Assembly (NCBI GenBank): GCA_012845835.1
Contig: JABAKD010000009.1
Span: 6,077,324-6,141,323 of the forward strand
Length of the DNA: 64,000 bases
Direction of reading: 5' to 3'
Source: Undaria pinnatifida
Lineage: Eukaryota; Sar; Phaeophyceae; Laminariales; Alariaceae
How positions within the stretch are numbered: the first letter of the stretch is position 1; every line of letters starts with the position of its first letter. A program made the translations under genes and the position numbers. Shown piece after piece: positions 46,301 through 56,790 of this stretch. Under the pieces are notes generated by a model, which was not told the DNA's origin, searched no databases, and saw only the letters and a program-made list of their open reading frames with translations.

Positions 46301-49300
46301 AGAACGTCGTTCAAAAACTGCTGGTGTTGCTTGTACCGCTGTCTGAGAACCACAAGCGGCGGTGGATGACTGCTGAGGCGTACCAGCGGTTGCGCGAGGT
46401 GGGTCGGGCGCAAATACCCCATCATCATGTACCGTCTCGTCTCCTCTATACTCTCAGGCGCCCCTGAAGTCCTAAAAGCATTTATAGTAACGTTTACAAT
46501 GGTTCTGTCTTCACCGCCACCCTCTTGTATTGTAACGTCTTCTCTATACATTCGGAGCTCCTCTGAAGTCCAACACAGCTTTGCAGTGGCACTACTGTTT
46601 GTCGCAAATATATCTCCCTTCACCACCCTGCTGTATCGTCGCGTCTCCTCTATACCTCCAAAATGCCTCTGAAGCTCTAAAAGGGTTTTGCGGCGACACT
46701 ACATAGCATGCTTTTTTTGCGTTACCACAGCCGTCTTGTATCATCGCGTCTTCTCTATTTTTTTAGACACCCCTGAAGTCCCAAAACGGCTTTAAAGTGG
46801 CGTTAACATCTGTACTGTCTTTACTACCACCGCCCTCTTGCATGTCGCGTCTCCTCCATACCTCCCGAATGCCTCTGAAGTCTCCATAATGGTTTATAGT
46901 AACGTTCGCTGTTTTTTGCCGTCATCACCGCCCTCTTGTATCGTCACATCTCTGTTCCTTCAGAACGCCCCTAAAGTCCCAACAGGGTTTCACGGTGACA
47001 CTAGCACCTTTCTGCCTTTACGATCGTCCTCTTGTGTTTTCGCATTTCCTCTTCATCTTCAGAGCGACTACTGTGAAGTCCAAAAAGGGGTTTACGTTGT
47101 TATTGTGTTATTCCTTTATTTACCACTGTTCTCTTGCATGGACGCGTCTCTGTTCTACCCTTCATAGAGCCTCTGAAGTCCCCACAGGGTGTTCTATCGA
47201 AATGGCGTTCCCATTTTTTCTGCCTTGTCTAAATCAAAACTGTCGGTTGACGGCAATTTTGACTTTTGACGGAAACCGTCAAGGACCGCTCCATACTAAA
47301 CACAGCACGTTACGGCTACAGAGGCCTTGGCGGGACAAAACTAGACCGTCAACACACATCTTTGATTCAAACCACCGCCCTGTTACCCTGCCCGGTCTAC
47401 CGCTGCACGCCCAGAACGTTTCGGATGTGCGGTCTAGGTTTTCGTTTCCGACTGTGACTGAGGTGTCGAAGACAGGCGCTACCGTTGGCCCCGCGAAGCC
47501 AAGCGACGCGGCAGAGGAATTCCATGGGTGAGTGTCATTCATGTCAATATTACATACGGGAGGGCGTTGAAATTATAATAACTTTAGAGTATTTCCTGGG
47601 GTGAGTGTTGTTCATGAGGTTGATATACTTTAGGGGTGGGTGGGTGCATTATATTGCTTCAGAGTACTTAAAGACATCATTTTGTGTTTTTTTTTCGATG
47701 TTCGAGAGAGAGGGTGGTGAAAATTAGTGATTTCAGAGTGTTTCCTGAGGTCAGTGCAATTCATGTGAAAATAAAAAGCGAGGGGGGTGGCGAAATTTTG
47801 ATTACGTCAGAGTAATTCCTGCGTCGAGTGTCGTTCATGTGAATATTATATGTATGGGAAGTGGTGAAATCTAAATGCTTCGCGAAATTTAATTACGTCA
47901 GATTAATTCCTGCGTCGAGTGTCATTCATGTGAATATTATACATGTGGGGAGTGGTGAAATCTAAATGCTTCGCGAAATTTAATTACGTCAGAGTAATTC
48001 CTGCGTCGAGTGTCATTCATGTGAATATTATATCTATGGGGAGTGGTGAAATTTAAAGGCTTCAGATACTTTGATTATTTAATATTTTCGAGAGAGAGGG
48101 ACAGAGACGGGCGGTGAACATTATTAACGTCAGAGTATTTCCTGGGGTGGGTGTCATTGATGTGAATATATTATAGGGGGAGTTGGTGATATTTAATTCC
48201 TTCAGAGTAGTTCAAGATAATGGTTATTTTTTCATGTTCCGGAGAAAGACGGGCGGTTAAAATTACCAACCTCAGAGTATTTCCTGGGGTGAGTCATTGA
48301 TGTGTGTGCGTTCTTCACATAGAACTGATATTTCCACCCACCTACATCCAGCACAACCAGTGTCCGTGCTGATGCCTCATAGAGACGAGCTCTGTGGTCA
48401 CAACCTACGAGACAGAGATACACAAATCGAATACGGCAAGGAGATTTGGCCAAGCAATGCGAAGCGCAATGAGCACGCGGGAAGAAAACTACAATGTGCA
48501 AGCAAGCACACCAGACAGTTTGCAGTATAAAAGGAAAAGGAAACAAAACCCGAACAAGAGAAGCAAAAAAAATGGAAAGAGGGAAACCGGGCGGCACGAA
48601 AACAATGAAAAACAAAGCACAACAGCCAGCAATTACAACTAGCAACACAGCAGATGACGCATTCCAACCAACGTCGGGGGCAGCAACCACATTGAGTTTC
48701 GAATGATCCTGCTGTAGGAATAGGAGCATTGCCGCATGATCTATCGCCTGCGCACTATTTCTTGCGACAGTGGTGCGAATGCCGTCATCGTCGACCCCGT
48801 ACCGAATATAAAAACGAAGCCTAATCATGAAGCAAGCGAAAATGCAGCAACAAAGGAGATGACGCCACCCAGCCGGCGTCGGGGCGGCACCCAAGCTGGG
48901 TTCCGAATGCAACTACTAGTAATAGGGGGCTAAGAGCACCGCTGTCTGGTCTGTTCCCTACTTACTGCATGTTCAATGGCGGTGTCCATACCGACATCGT
49001 CATTGCCTCAGTAGCCCCCAAGGGTACCCGAAAGGAAAACGGAAATATGTTACTGTAATACGATATATACATATAGGGTGGTGGTAGAATTAAATTAATT
49101 AATATAATACCAATACTTATTCAAGACTTTCATTATTATTTGTCATGTTCGAGGCGGACGATACATAGCTTGGAATCGAACACGAAAACCAGAAACACCG
49201 AAAACCGGCTGGGAGGCGTTTTCCCCAGAAACGAAAGAACGGTTAACCCTTTTTCAGCTGAAAAATATAATCTAACACTAACTTCAAGTGTGCTGTTCCC

Positions 49301-51209
49301 TAAAACGTGGGTGCAGTGCTACATGGTTTCAAACTGTTTTTGCTTGGCAGGTTTTAAGCCTCCACAACATTGGAAACCCTTTCTTGCCTGGTGAGCCCAA
49401 CTTTTACACTGTCGCGTTTATACCCACGTTGTTCACTGCTCAAGGTTCGTTTTAGTCTATTAATAGACGGGTGTCCCAAATGGACAGTATACTCCCGGTG
49501 AAAAATTGTAACGAATGCAACGTATTTATGATATTCTGACGAACGCCTGCCGGGTTTCCAAAATCCGCGGTTTAATCGTTTTTTCCTCTATCCGATGCCC
49601 ACGTCTAGAAACCTTTACAACGACTGCGCTAATACGGACGTTTCGGGGCAAATTTGCTTGAAATTGGACGTGAACTATGCTTACGGTAGTAAAATTAAGT
49701 TTCTTTACCTTCAGCTTTGACGTTGCGAAACTAAAACGATCCAACCAAAAGTAAGCCCTCAGTTAGTTGACTTTACGCCGGCAGCTGATTTTCTGCGTCT
49801 TTCACATAAAGTAGCGTGATCGAAGTGGAACTATTACACACAACTTGTACAGAGCAGAGGAGTTTCGACGAAATCCGCGATCTCAAAGCTGAAGCGTTTT
49901 CATCCTTTTTTTCTTCAAAATAGGGAGCGCCACAACCACAACCGAATGAGGGTGCTGACCCCCGAGAAGGCCGAAAGAAAACTATTGCTGGCCGGGAGCA
50001 AATCGCTCGCGGTTTTGTCATTGACGGACGGCAAGAGGTGAAGTGTTGTTGTTGTTGTTGTTGTTTTTGTTGTTGTTGTTGTTGCTGTTGTTGCTGTTGT
50101 TGCTGTTGTCTTCGGTGTTTTGTAACTGAGAATTCTGTGTTAAAATGTATTTCGGAACAAATATGTCTTCACGTGCTGATCTCGACCGCTAACCCTAGCC
50201 ATGCAAACAACCATACAGATATCCATAATAGTAAGCATACCAATTCACACACATATAACCACACCAAAAAACATACCAATTGCCTCAAAAATAACCATAT
50301 CGTACAAAGAACGTGCTGATAACCATGAAGGCAACCATCCAATTAGCGATGTAAATAGCCGTACAAGAAACCGTACGGATAGCCATACCAATAACTATAT
50401 AATCACACCTATAACCATACAATAACTCATACAAATAGCCACAAGAGTAGTCATATAAAAAACGAACAGATGTCCATACAGGCGACCACCCAATTAACGA
50501 TACCATATGTGGATGACAGGGTACGTAGATACCGCCAATCTCCGATCATAAATGCCAACCATGAAGACGCGTTAACAAACGCCCAGTTTATGAGACCTGC
50601 CATCAATAATGGCTCTTCACAATGGTTGACGTTCGGCAATATCAAACCCGAATGCAACCGGGAGCCCAGGGTCCTTTATGAGAACGACCCAAGCTCCCTC
50701 ATCTCACTCAATAAGATCTCCCCTCGCTTAACGCGAGATAAGTTAGTGAAGGCACCTCCTTGCCACATGGGCGAAAGAACAAGCGAGTCTCGGCCTCGGC
50801 CAACCCCGTCCAAGACCAACACAAGGCCGACATCACCGGAGGAGTCGACTTTCATATTGTCGTCGACGATGAGATAACCATAGCATTGTATTAATCATCT
50901 TAACGCCCCTGCAGGAATGTTGATGAATCTTCGGCTATGGCGGAGGGATCACGGCAAAAGCGACGTAAAAGCGGAACAAGCGCAGAGCTAGCACCAAAAA
51001 GCAAAACAAATAACCATAAACACGAATAATAATACTCACAATCAAGCTAACAACCTACTACCGAGGTATACACACATCATGCAACTAACAATACTAATAA
51101 AAGCGCACTCTGACACGCCCGCAGGGTGACTGATCAAGCTTCGGCTGTGGCGGAGGAATCACGGCAAAAGCGGTCTAAGCGGAGCAAGCGCAGAGCGAGC
51201 ATCATGTAG
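35247..51209 (+). CDS. Giant Ser/Arg-rich repeat protein of unknown function, ten-exon model
   Basis: Exons: 35247-39920, 40528-40663, 41692-42038, 42871-43056, 44033-44152, 44453-44600, 45527-45641, 46191-46398, 47415-47527, 51125-51209; in frame throughout, about 2043 aa. The ATG follows an in-frame TAG at 35181. Residues 1-560 hold scattered basic-Ser motifs (RRSARRRSTMD, RRSSRRSSM, RRSRRASSV). About 565-1515 is ten tandem ~90-aa units each with RRRSMRCPPAS or close. Such RRxS sites suit basophilic kinases; that is inference. The C-terminal 480 residues are helical; one stretch (LLSDVDKLKTWLQ...VVQKLLVLLV) faintly recalls a TFIIS N-terminal-like helical bundle, not asserted. The tail SRQKRSKRSKRRASIM looks like a nuclear localisation signal. 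No known family recognised. Exon 1 is firm, the middle exons good, the last junction uncertain. Confidence 0.68.
36935..39780 (+). repeat. Coding tandem repeat, about ten units of 265-295 bp
   Basis: Each unit encodes RR(G/R)SMRC(S/P)P, then EARASPVGRASSVDR, then VSSPGGVPSGR, then RPP(V/T)LASS.EG and a D.SC segment. The last three to four units are nearly identical at DNA level, while early ones have diverged. All indels keep frame, which supports translation. Confidence 0.9.
40306..40440 (-). mobile_element. SINE-like family A fragment
   Basis: A (GTT)n stretch of about 50 bp is followed by the family-A 3' region (AGTCCGTGGTCACAGGACAG). The 5' part is missing. It lies in intron 1 of the giant-protein gene. 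Confidence 0.75.
41470..41650. repeat. CATACCATATCATACC simple repeat
   Basis: Degenerate ATACC/ATATC words lie upstream of exon 3 of the giant-protein gene. Confidence 0.85.
42072..42146 (+). repeat. GGGTGGGCGGGTGGGC quadruplex-prone repeat
   Basis: GTGGGTGGGCGGGTGGGCGG-type units lie 34 bp after the exon 3 donor, on the transcribed sense strand. Confidence 0.85.
42358..42800. repeat. Tandem duplication of about 215 bp
   Basis: Two copies share TTTACCCCGATCGG, TTTTCTAATAAACACGA, CAAGTTCAGGGTCAGGAGCA and a C-rich filler. They lie in intron 3, just upstream of exon 4. Confidence 0.9.
43335..43599 (+). repeat. Two copies of the exon-4 3' end in intron 4; one is a possible cassette exon
   Basis: The end of exon 4 (GACAGAAGGCGATTTCCGG to the donor CAGCAAG|GTGATC) is copied at 43335-43440 and 43541-43615. 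The second copy has acceptor CGTGCAG at 43536-43542, an open 57-nt block 43543-43599 in phase 0-0 (KVSGEENQDPPPPPTRFSK) and donor CAGCAAG|GTGATC. It could therefore be spliced in without a frameshift. The first copy has a stop. Confidence 0.6.
44642..45304. mobile_element. MITE-like non-autonomous element in intron 6
   Basis: The left end GGTCTCTCTGTAGTGCTGAT and the reverse complement of the right end GGTCTCACAATAGTGCCGGT form imperfect terminal inverted repeats of about 30 bp. Subterminal GGCACTATAGAG and TAGTGCCGGTTG words recur in both orientations. There is no coding capacity. I could not settle a target-site duplication. Related sequence is at 52700-52865. Confidence 0.6.
45930..46180. 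repeat. CCCTACCCTG-type repeat upstream of exon 8
   Basis: Degenerate CCCTA/CCCTG/CCTTA pentamers fill the end of intron 7 as a pyrimidine-rich lead into the exon 8 acceptor. It resembles telomere repeats only superficially. Confidence 0.85.
46430..47200 (+). repeat. Tandem repeat of about 125 bp in intron 8
   Basis: Six or seven units contain CCGCCCTCTTGTATCGTC, GCGTCTCCTCTATAC and a CTTCAG-like step before ACGCCCCTGAAGTCC. Several units therefore present a pyrimidine tract plus AG, resembling a 3' splice site. Confidence 0.75.
47528..48295 (+). repeat. Tandem repeat of about 95 bp starting at the exon-9 donor (intron 9)
   Basis: Eight units share TTCCTGGGGTGAGTGTCATT, CATGTGAATATTATA, GGGGAGTGGTGAAAT and TCAGAGTA. 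The first unit is the genuine junction CCATGG|GTGAGTGTCATTCATG; several later units keep GGGTGAGT, others have GCGTCGAGT. Confidence 0.85.
48296..50041. other. Part of intron 9 without recognised genes
   Basis: A 226-aa minus-strand open frame (48232-48912) starts in the repeat and has no motif; not called. A fragment of dispersed repeat C lies at 49858-49892. 49200-49340 resembles blocks at 53785-53890 and 59425-59520 (AACTTCAAGT..., GGGTTTCCAGTTGT...). Confidence 0.4.
50042..50112. repeat. (GTT)n microsatellite
   Basis: About 70 bp of GTT with a few GCT units. Unlike the (GTT)n at 2151 and 40306, no family-A SINE body follows, so it may be a lone tail or independent. Confidence 0.95.
50747..50894 (+). 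other. Possible alternative terminal exon a
   Basis: After GATAAGTTAG, 49 codons run open to TAA. They include KNKRVSASANPVQDQHK and DITGGVDFHIVVDDE, and the phase (one leading base) suits exon 9. The acceptor is not pyrimidine-rich, so this is weak. Confidence 0.3.
50915..51029 (+). other. Possible alternative terminal exon b (duplicate of the 51125 exon)
   Basis: After ACGCCCCTGCAG, one base plus 38 codons including TAA read NVDESSAMAEGSRQKRRKSG and onward. It is clearly paralogous to the exon at 51125-51209 (DQASAVAEESRQKRSKRSKR), with the same acceptor style and phase. Confidence 0.5.
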
Positions 51210-51761
51210 CGATGTAGGGCAACCTTCAAGATCTCCTGACAAGGCCTCTCTTAGCACCTTCCTGCGCCGCTGCTACCAACTTTGAATGAACACAGCAATC
51301 AACAGTATTACGCAGGGCTCTTCACAGGTCATGCCCCGATCCGGGTCAGGAGATGGTCCAAATCTCGCGGGTCGTGTCGGAGTGGGTCAGGAGGTATCCG
51401 AATTATCACGGGTTTTTGTCGGGCCGGACCAGGCGGTTTTCCAATCTCACGGGTCGGGTCCGTTAACCCTGATCCGATCCGACCCGCGAGAAGTGTCGCG
51501 ATCCGTGAGAAGCCCTGGGATTATCAACATGAATGGTAGTATTGATGTATTTATATTATGTGCCAGGTAGGGGAGAAGGGAAGACATCTGTGACCACGGT
51601 TTGTCTTGAATGTCGCTGAGGGTAAAAACCTCCCACGAGTTGAGCTTGAGAGTAAAAGTGAGGACCAAACATAACGAGATAGCAGTAGAGCAGTAATAAT
51701 AGTTGTAGTATTAATAGCATAATATTATAATACTTCGAAGTATACAATAATGTTGGCACGG

Positions 51762-51793
<32 letters not shown>

Positions 51794-52699
51794 TAGTAGT
51801 GGCCGTAGTAGAGGTGGTGGTAGTGACGGTTGTGGGAGCGGCATAGTATTATGTAGTAGGAGGCTGGATTTGGTGGCAGAAGGCTCGAAGGGTTTCCGTC
51901 AACCCGTTGCTGCGCATGCATATCTGTATAGCGCCTCCTTGGGGACCTGGCTTATGGGGTGTTTTTTGTCCGGTAGTGCTGGAAATCCGTTCGTTTTCGC
52001 TGTTTACTATTTTTGAGGGGCTGAACACTGCTCGTTTGCCTGGGTCGTGTGCACGGTGATGCCATTGCTCGCGTTTTACCGCAAATTGATACCCATGGGT
52101 GCATACAGTCGTGATTTGCATGTTCCGCTTTTTCGGTGTCCAGTGCGTTTGGCATCGCGTGGTAAGTTGTCCTCGCTGTATTTACTTGCTATTTACGCCT
52201 GTCTCGTAGTTGACGACCGTGGACGTCAAATAAGAATCGGCACGGACACTTACTGTGCTGGACGTCGACGGCTATCTAGAAAGAACGGTTCAGTGTGAAA
52301 AGCACACCAGCGTCGATCAACCGTTGTGGGGGAGGTATATCAGCGAAGCACGTCTGGTATTGACCACGCTTTTCTCGCGTTGGCTGTCTCGTGCCCCCAC
52401 GATTATACCGTGTGAAACACCAAAACGAGACTCCAACGACAAGCGGGTTTCCCTTGGTTTCCTTCTTTTTTCCGGGAAGATTAATGAGTGATGATCGACG
52501 AGGAACCTCATGCTGCACGCTGTCGAGCGTTGAAATAAATTATATATACTGCATAGTTTCTCGGTTGAGAGACCCCGTCAGTCCGAAATATTTGGCCAAA
52601 ACGCCACCGCTATATGGTAGCATGCGTCATTACGGTGTATGAACGGGCGCCATCATGGAGTACAGTACCAGCCATAATTCAGTGAAGAGTTCCTAATCC
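51210..52699. other. Gene-free stretch
   Basis: 51340-51500 has GGGTCAGG/CGGGTCGGG-type repeated words and an (AGC)n/(AGT)n microsatellite lies at 51763-51810. No coding exon is supported; open frames here have no motif. Confidence 0.4.
51566..51668 (+). mobile_element. Truncated SINE family B fragment
   Basis: GGGGAGAAGGGAAGACATCT, then GTGACCACGG, then GAGAGTAAAAGTGAGGA match the 3' body of the 10138-10445 copy on the opposite strand. The B-box head is absent. Confidence 0.6.
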
Positions 52700-52865
52700 G
52701 AAGTGCCGGTATGGGTCAGTCCCAAAACATACCTGCACAATCCAGGGCGCCCCGCACTATTAGGCATAGGGGTACTTTAGAGGGTTCCAGTCGTGCCAAG
52801 CGATTTCACCGGCACTATAGAGGGCAGTGGCACTATTCATCTGGCACTATTGGGGCGCCCCACAG
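52700..52865. repeat. Relative of the 44642-45304 MITE-like element
   Basis: It shares CACCGGCACTATAGAGGGCA, AGTGGCACTATTCA and a GTGCCAAGCGATTTC block with that element. GGGCGCCCC near both ends (52788 and 52855) is palindromic and may be its own short inverted repeat. Confidence 0.6.
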
Positions 52866-54377
52866 TACCTGCATGCCGTGGCGCCGTCGCGCTATCTTGC
52901 CCGATCCCACTTTGTATGTGCGAGTTTTCCCGTGATGTGAGGGCTACACAAGAGACCTTGGTCCATCTTCGAAAACACCAAGGACAAGCGCCTGAATGGG
53001 TAGGGTGGACCGTAACTGGACCAAGTCCGGCGGAAGGTTGTTTTCTCGTGGCCGCGGTTTTGTTAGTGGGTGAGCTTGCGCAAGTCTCACAGTACCCTGA
53101 GAGATGACTTTCCGAGTGGCCGTCTCCACCACGCCTGATTCCCAGGGATCAAGTTGGGTCGACAAGCTCACGCATCCGTATACAACGGCAGCTTGCTCTG
53201 CTGGAGTATTAGCGGTGACCACCGGTAGGGACATCGCTCGCGCTGTCGTTACCACGGGAACTGAAGGATACGCCAGGAAACGCTGGGTTTCGAATACTAA
53301 TGATTTGAACTGACACACGACATGTATGAACATATGTGGAAGTGTGGTGAGCTTGAGCTTTATTTTGACCAATCCGCCGGAGGATGAAAACAAACACACC
53401 TAAACGTGTGAGACGGTGCACTTTGTAGCTCTTGCGAGATACTCGCGTGTGTAGTGGATATTGTAACTACCGTAAAGTGTGTGCGTTGGTGGAAAAACTC
53501 AACCCAAACGCAGCCCCGAACAACCCAACCCAACCCAGCAAAAATTGCTAGCAAAAAATTGCTTTTTAGAGTTTGCACCTTATTGCTACCAATTACTAGA
53601 CTATAGTCAGCTCGGGCCGTTTACCCCATTTTCAACTCCTAAAAGTATCGCCATGTTATGAGGACTCTTCGATCATGATTTACAGAGTTCACGCGAAAAA
53701 CAGGCATGCGAGATGCAGGAAAGGGGTCCTACAGGAAATGAGTCTCTATTTTTGGCGCTGTCAGAAATTAGAAAACGCGCTTCGCTTTTAACTCCTTTAC
53801 AGCCCCAGAAACCCTCTTTATACTGATTCGAAGTAATATGCCCCCAGAAACGGGTTTCCAGTTGTAAATGCGTTAAGACACGTGCTACGGTGTAAAAGTG
53901 CACTATGTTTTGTTCCTGGGGCTTCTCGCTTGGGGAGCTGTATACCCCCATCCAACATCTTGCTTATAGAGTAACCTGAAAGGTGCAACCTGGTCGCCAA
54001 ACCCATGCCTTAGATGTAAATAATATTCATACCAAAAATCGCAAAACAAGAATGACCTTCCAAGGATTGTGGCTTGAAGAGAGCCCCGTCATTCATATTA
54101 TTTTTTCGGCAAAAAGTGGTATATACCTTAATACCTATATCGTAGCCGCAACCCCGACCACCTGGGAGAAATTCTCGGTGGGATGAAAAAGTATTGAGGG
54201 GGCTAGTGTGGACTATCAAACATTTGGTCTTGGGCCAAGTCGTAGTGTAAAAGACCACACACACATGTAATACGTGCTTCGTATTCGCTGAGTGCGGTTG
54301 GATCAGGTGATGCGGTGGTGGACAAACGTGTTTGTTTGCAAATTCCGAAGGTTAAGTTCTGGAGGGTTTGTGGATTC
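52866..54377. other. Gene-free stretch
   Basis: 53785-53890 belongs to a dispersed family also seen at 59425-59520 (CAGCCCCAGAAACCCTC, GGGTTTCCAGTTGTAAATGC). Otherwise nothing can be assigned. Confidence 0.4.
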
Positions 54378-54562
54378 CGGGTAAGGGTATGGGAGTCTTA
54401 CAGAACTTCCAGAAGTTTCGGGTACGGGTATGGAAGTGTTACAGAGCTTCCAGAAGTTCGGGGTATTGTGGCACGGGCGTACATAACTTACAGAAGTTCC
54501 GGGTACGGGTATGAATGTCCTACACAACTTACAGAAGTTCCGGGTACGGGCAATACCCGGGT
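54378..54562 (+). repeat. Palindromic AGAACTTCCAGAAGTTCCGG tandem array 1
   Basis: Four or five units of about 40-45 bp contain the near-perfect dyad GAACTTCCAGAAGTTC, followed by CGGGTACGGGTATG. A second array lies at 55960-56300. Confidence 0.85.
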
Positions 54563-55339
54563 AAATGCACACCCCCTCGGGGGGGAGTTCAAATTGAAGT
54601 GGAATATTCAATCCAACTTGCATGACATGTTCTCACTGGGCCAATGCCCCCGAGGCAATCTGTCGTAGATTTATTAAGGGAACAATAAATTATCGACAAA
54701 ACCACCATCGAGAGAGGCGATAATGGTGAACCTCAATGAGTGGCGACCGGGGCAACAGCCGCGCTCACTGCTATGCTACGCTGTAACAGATCATACCATA
54801 GCGTACCCCGGCTGTGGCGCTTCAAATTAATTAATGGCGGTCTCAAGCCCATATATTTCCACCAGCTCGATAAAACCCGAGTGTCGCGACAGAGAAGCGA
54901 AACTACCGAAAACACAGAGGATAGTTCAAGACGTCGATGGTAGCTGCATCGCCGTCACGGCAGATCGATGTATTATTCCGATCGGAGAAAAAAAACGTGG
55001 TTTTCCCATGGGAGCCAAATTCGTATGTTTCCACCAAATCGAATCGAATTCAATTCGATTAACAAAAATGAATATTTTCGATTCAGAATAGGTGTCCTCC
55101 GTTAATGTAATACGTGGCCACGGGTTGGAAACGAAAGAAACATGAACATGACCTACATGAATAGTAGGTGCTACTATTATCACTCTTATCATAATATACG
55201 CACTTCCACGCACTTGATATCACCTCATTATTTTTCAAGAGCCATCCATGCCGCTGCTGCAATTCACCCCCCCCCCCCCCCCGCGCCGAACCCTCGAACG
55301 CTCCGCCCTCTCCTCACTGGTTGTACGACTTACAGGATA

Positions 55340-55800
55340 TACATGATAAACTGGTGCATTCGTTCCAAAACCGTCAGATTTATCCCCTTAAAGGATTTAT
55401 TTATAGTTTCCACGCACAGATTGAGCTGCCCCGCCCGTCCTGCCCCCCCCCCCCCCCTCCCGCTCCCTCTCGATCAAGCCCAGGCCCCCACGTCCGTAAA
55501 AACTCCGCCCTCCCCTTACCGGTTATTCGACTCACAGGATTCACTGATGCATTTCCTTCCACAGCTGCCACATTTTGTCCCCCTCAAAAACGGGTTTTAT
55601 AGTTTCCGCGCACAGACTGACTAACATCACCCTGTTGACCCTCGTACAAGCTACACTGTAGTTGCAAGGAGGGTCGCCGACCTATATCCTCAATGAGGAC
55701 ACACAACACGTAATACGCGCGATCGGAGTATCACAAACAGCGCGCAAAGATGAGTTTCGACAAAATATTCGATCTCACAGCTGGAGGAGTGTATTTTTAT
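55340..55800 (+). repeat. Dispersed repeat C, copy 2 with a duplicated head
   Basis: Heads at 55340-55425 and 55540-55625 (GTTTTATAGTTTCC and CGCACAGA words) are separated by poly-C and CCCGCCCTCC filler. The 3' body follows to 55800 and matches 9620-9868. Confidence 0.75.
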
Positions 55801-55959
55801 TTTTACAATATACGATACGTACTACATACAGTACTTCTACGTACAGCTGTGCTTTCGGTGTTCGGTTGGTGTCACTAACAAGATATGACATAATAATAAA
55901 ATGCATAATACATTCGTCTTTGGGTTATTAAACTTGAATTAATGCACGTGGGCTCCCCG

Positions 55960-56300
55960 GGTGTTGTAACAAAGGTATACCCGTACCCCGAGTATTGTGT
56001 CTCAGTCTTACAGAAGTCTCAGAAGCTCCGGGTTAGGGTATGGGGATCTTACAGAACTTACAGAAGTTTCCGGGTATTGTGGCATGGGCGTACAGAACTC
56101 ACATAAGTTATAAAAATGATATATCCTAACCCCGGGTATTTGTGGCACTGGCGTACAGAACTTCCAGAAGTTCCGGGTACGGGTATGAATGTCGTGCAGA
56201 ATTTCCAAAAGTTCCGGGTACTGGTATGAATGTTCTACAGAACCTACAGAAGTTCTTTGCAGGATAATACCCGTGGTAAATACCCCGGGTATGGTTTGAG
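55960..56300 (+). repeat. Palindromic AGAACTTCCAGAAGTTCCGG tandem array 2
   Basis: Six or seven units have the same dyad (variants CAGAACTTACAGAAGTT), interleaved with GGGTACGGGTATGAATGT. The array ends with CCCGGGTATGG. Confidence 0.85.
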
Positions 56301-56379
56301 TAATTAAAGGGAAACCATTCGATCAGGCAACGGGCGGCGGTTTTTGCGGATCGGCGTCGTAGACAATCATTTCCTTAAG

Positions 56380-56670
56380 CTCCATCACCAACATCCCCGC
56401 CGACAACCACCGCCACCATCCGCCACCCCCACCATCACCACCATCACCACCACCAAAAACCAACACCAACACCACCATTGTGGTCCTACCGCTGTTGTAC
56501 CATCTCTGTTACCATCCGTCACCCCCACCACCCCTCACCAATACCATCATCACCACCCCTAACACCACCACCGCCACCATCGCCATCACCACCATCACCA
56601 ATAACACCACCAACCCCCCCATCACCACCAACTCCAACAGCACCACAATCGTGGTTCTGCCGCTGTTGTA
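56380..56670. repeat. CACCAC/CATCACCAC microsatellite region
   Basis: Degenerate ACC/ATC trinucleotides surround two copies of a short block (GTGGTNCTNCCGCTGTTGTA at 56480 and 56651). The 'His/Thr/Pro' open frames are artefacts. Confidence 0.85.
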
Positions 56671-56757
56671 CCATCTTAATAGTTGTTTTTACTCCGCGCG
56701 CGGAGATGCCGGCGAGTACAACGAACCATCTCAACCCTACTTACTACCGGAATGTGT

Positions 56758-56758
56758 T

Positions 56759-56789
<31 letters not shown>

Positions 56790-56790
56790 T
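56758..56790. repeat. (TGTC)n microsatellite
   Basis: CTGTCTGTCTGTCTGTCTGT, about eight units. Confidence 0.95.

Noticed and set aside
48232-48912. 226-aa minus-strand open frame
   Set aside because: It starts in the tandem array, is Cys/Phe-rich without motif and lies in an intron; likely chance.
50470-50877. 135-aa open frame as a gene
   Set aside because: A neighbouring frame of the same stretch looks more protein-like (50747-50894); the 135-aa frame has no motif and starts in repeat-like CATACAAATAG sequence.
54378-56300. Heat-shock element cluster
   Set aside because: GAA and TTC blocks are spaced by one base, not two, so the canonical nGAAnnTTCn pattern is not met.
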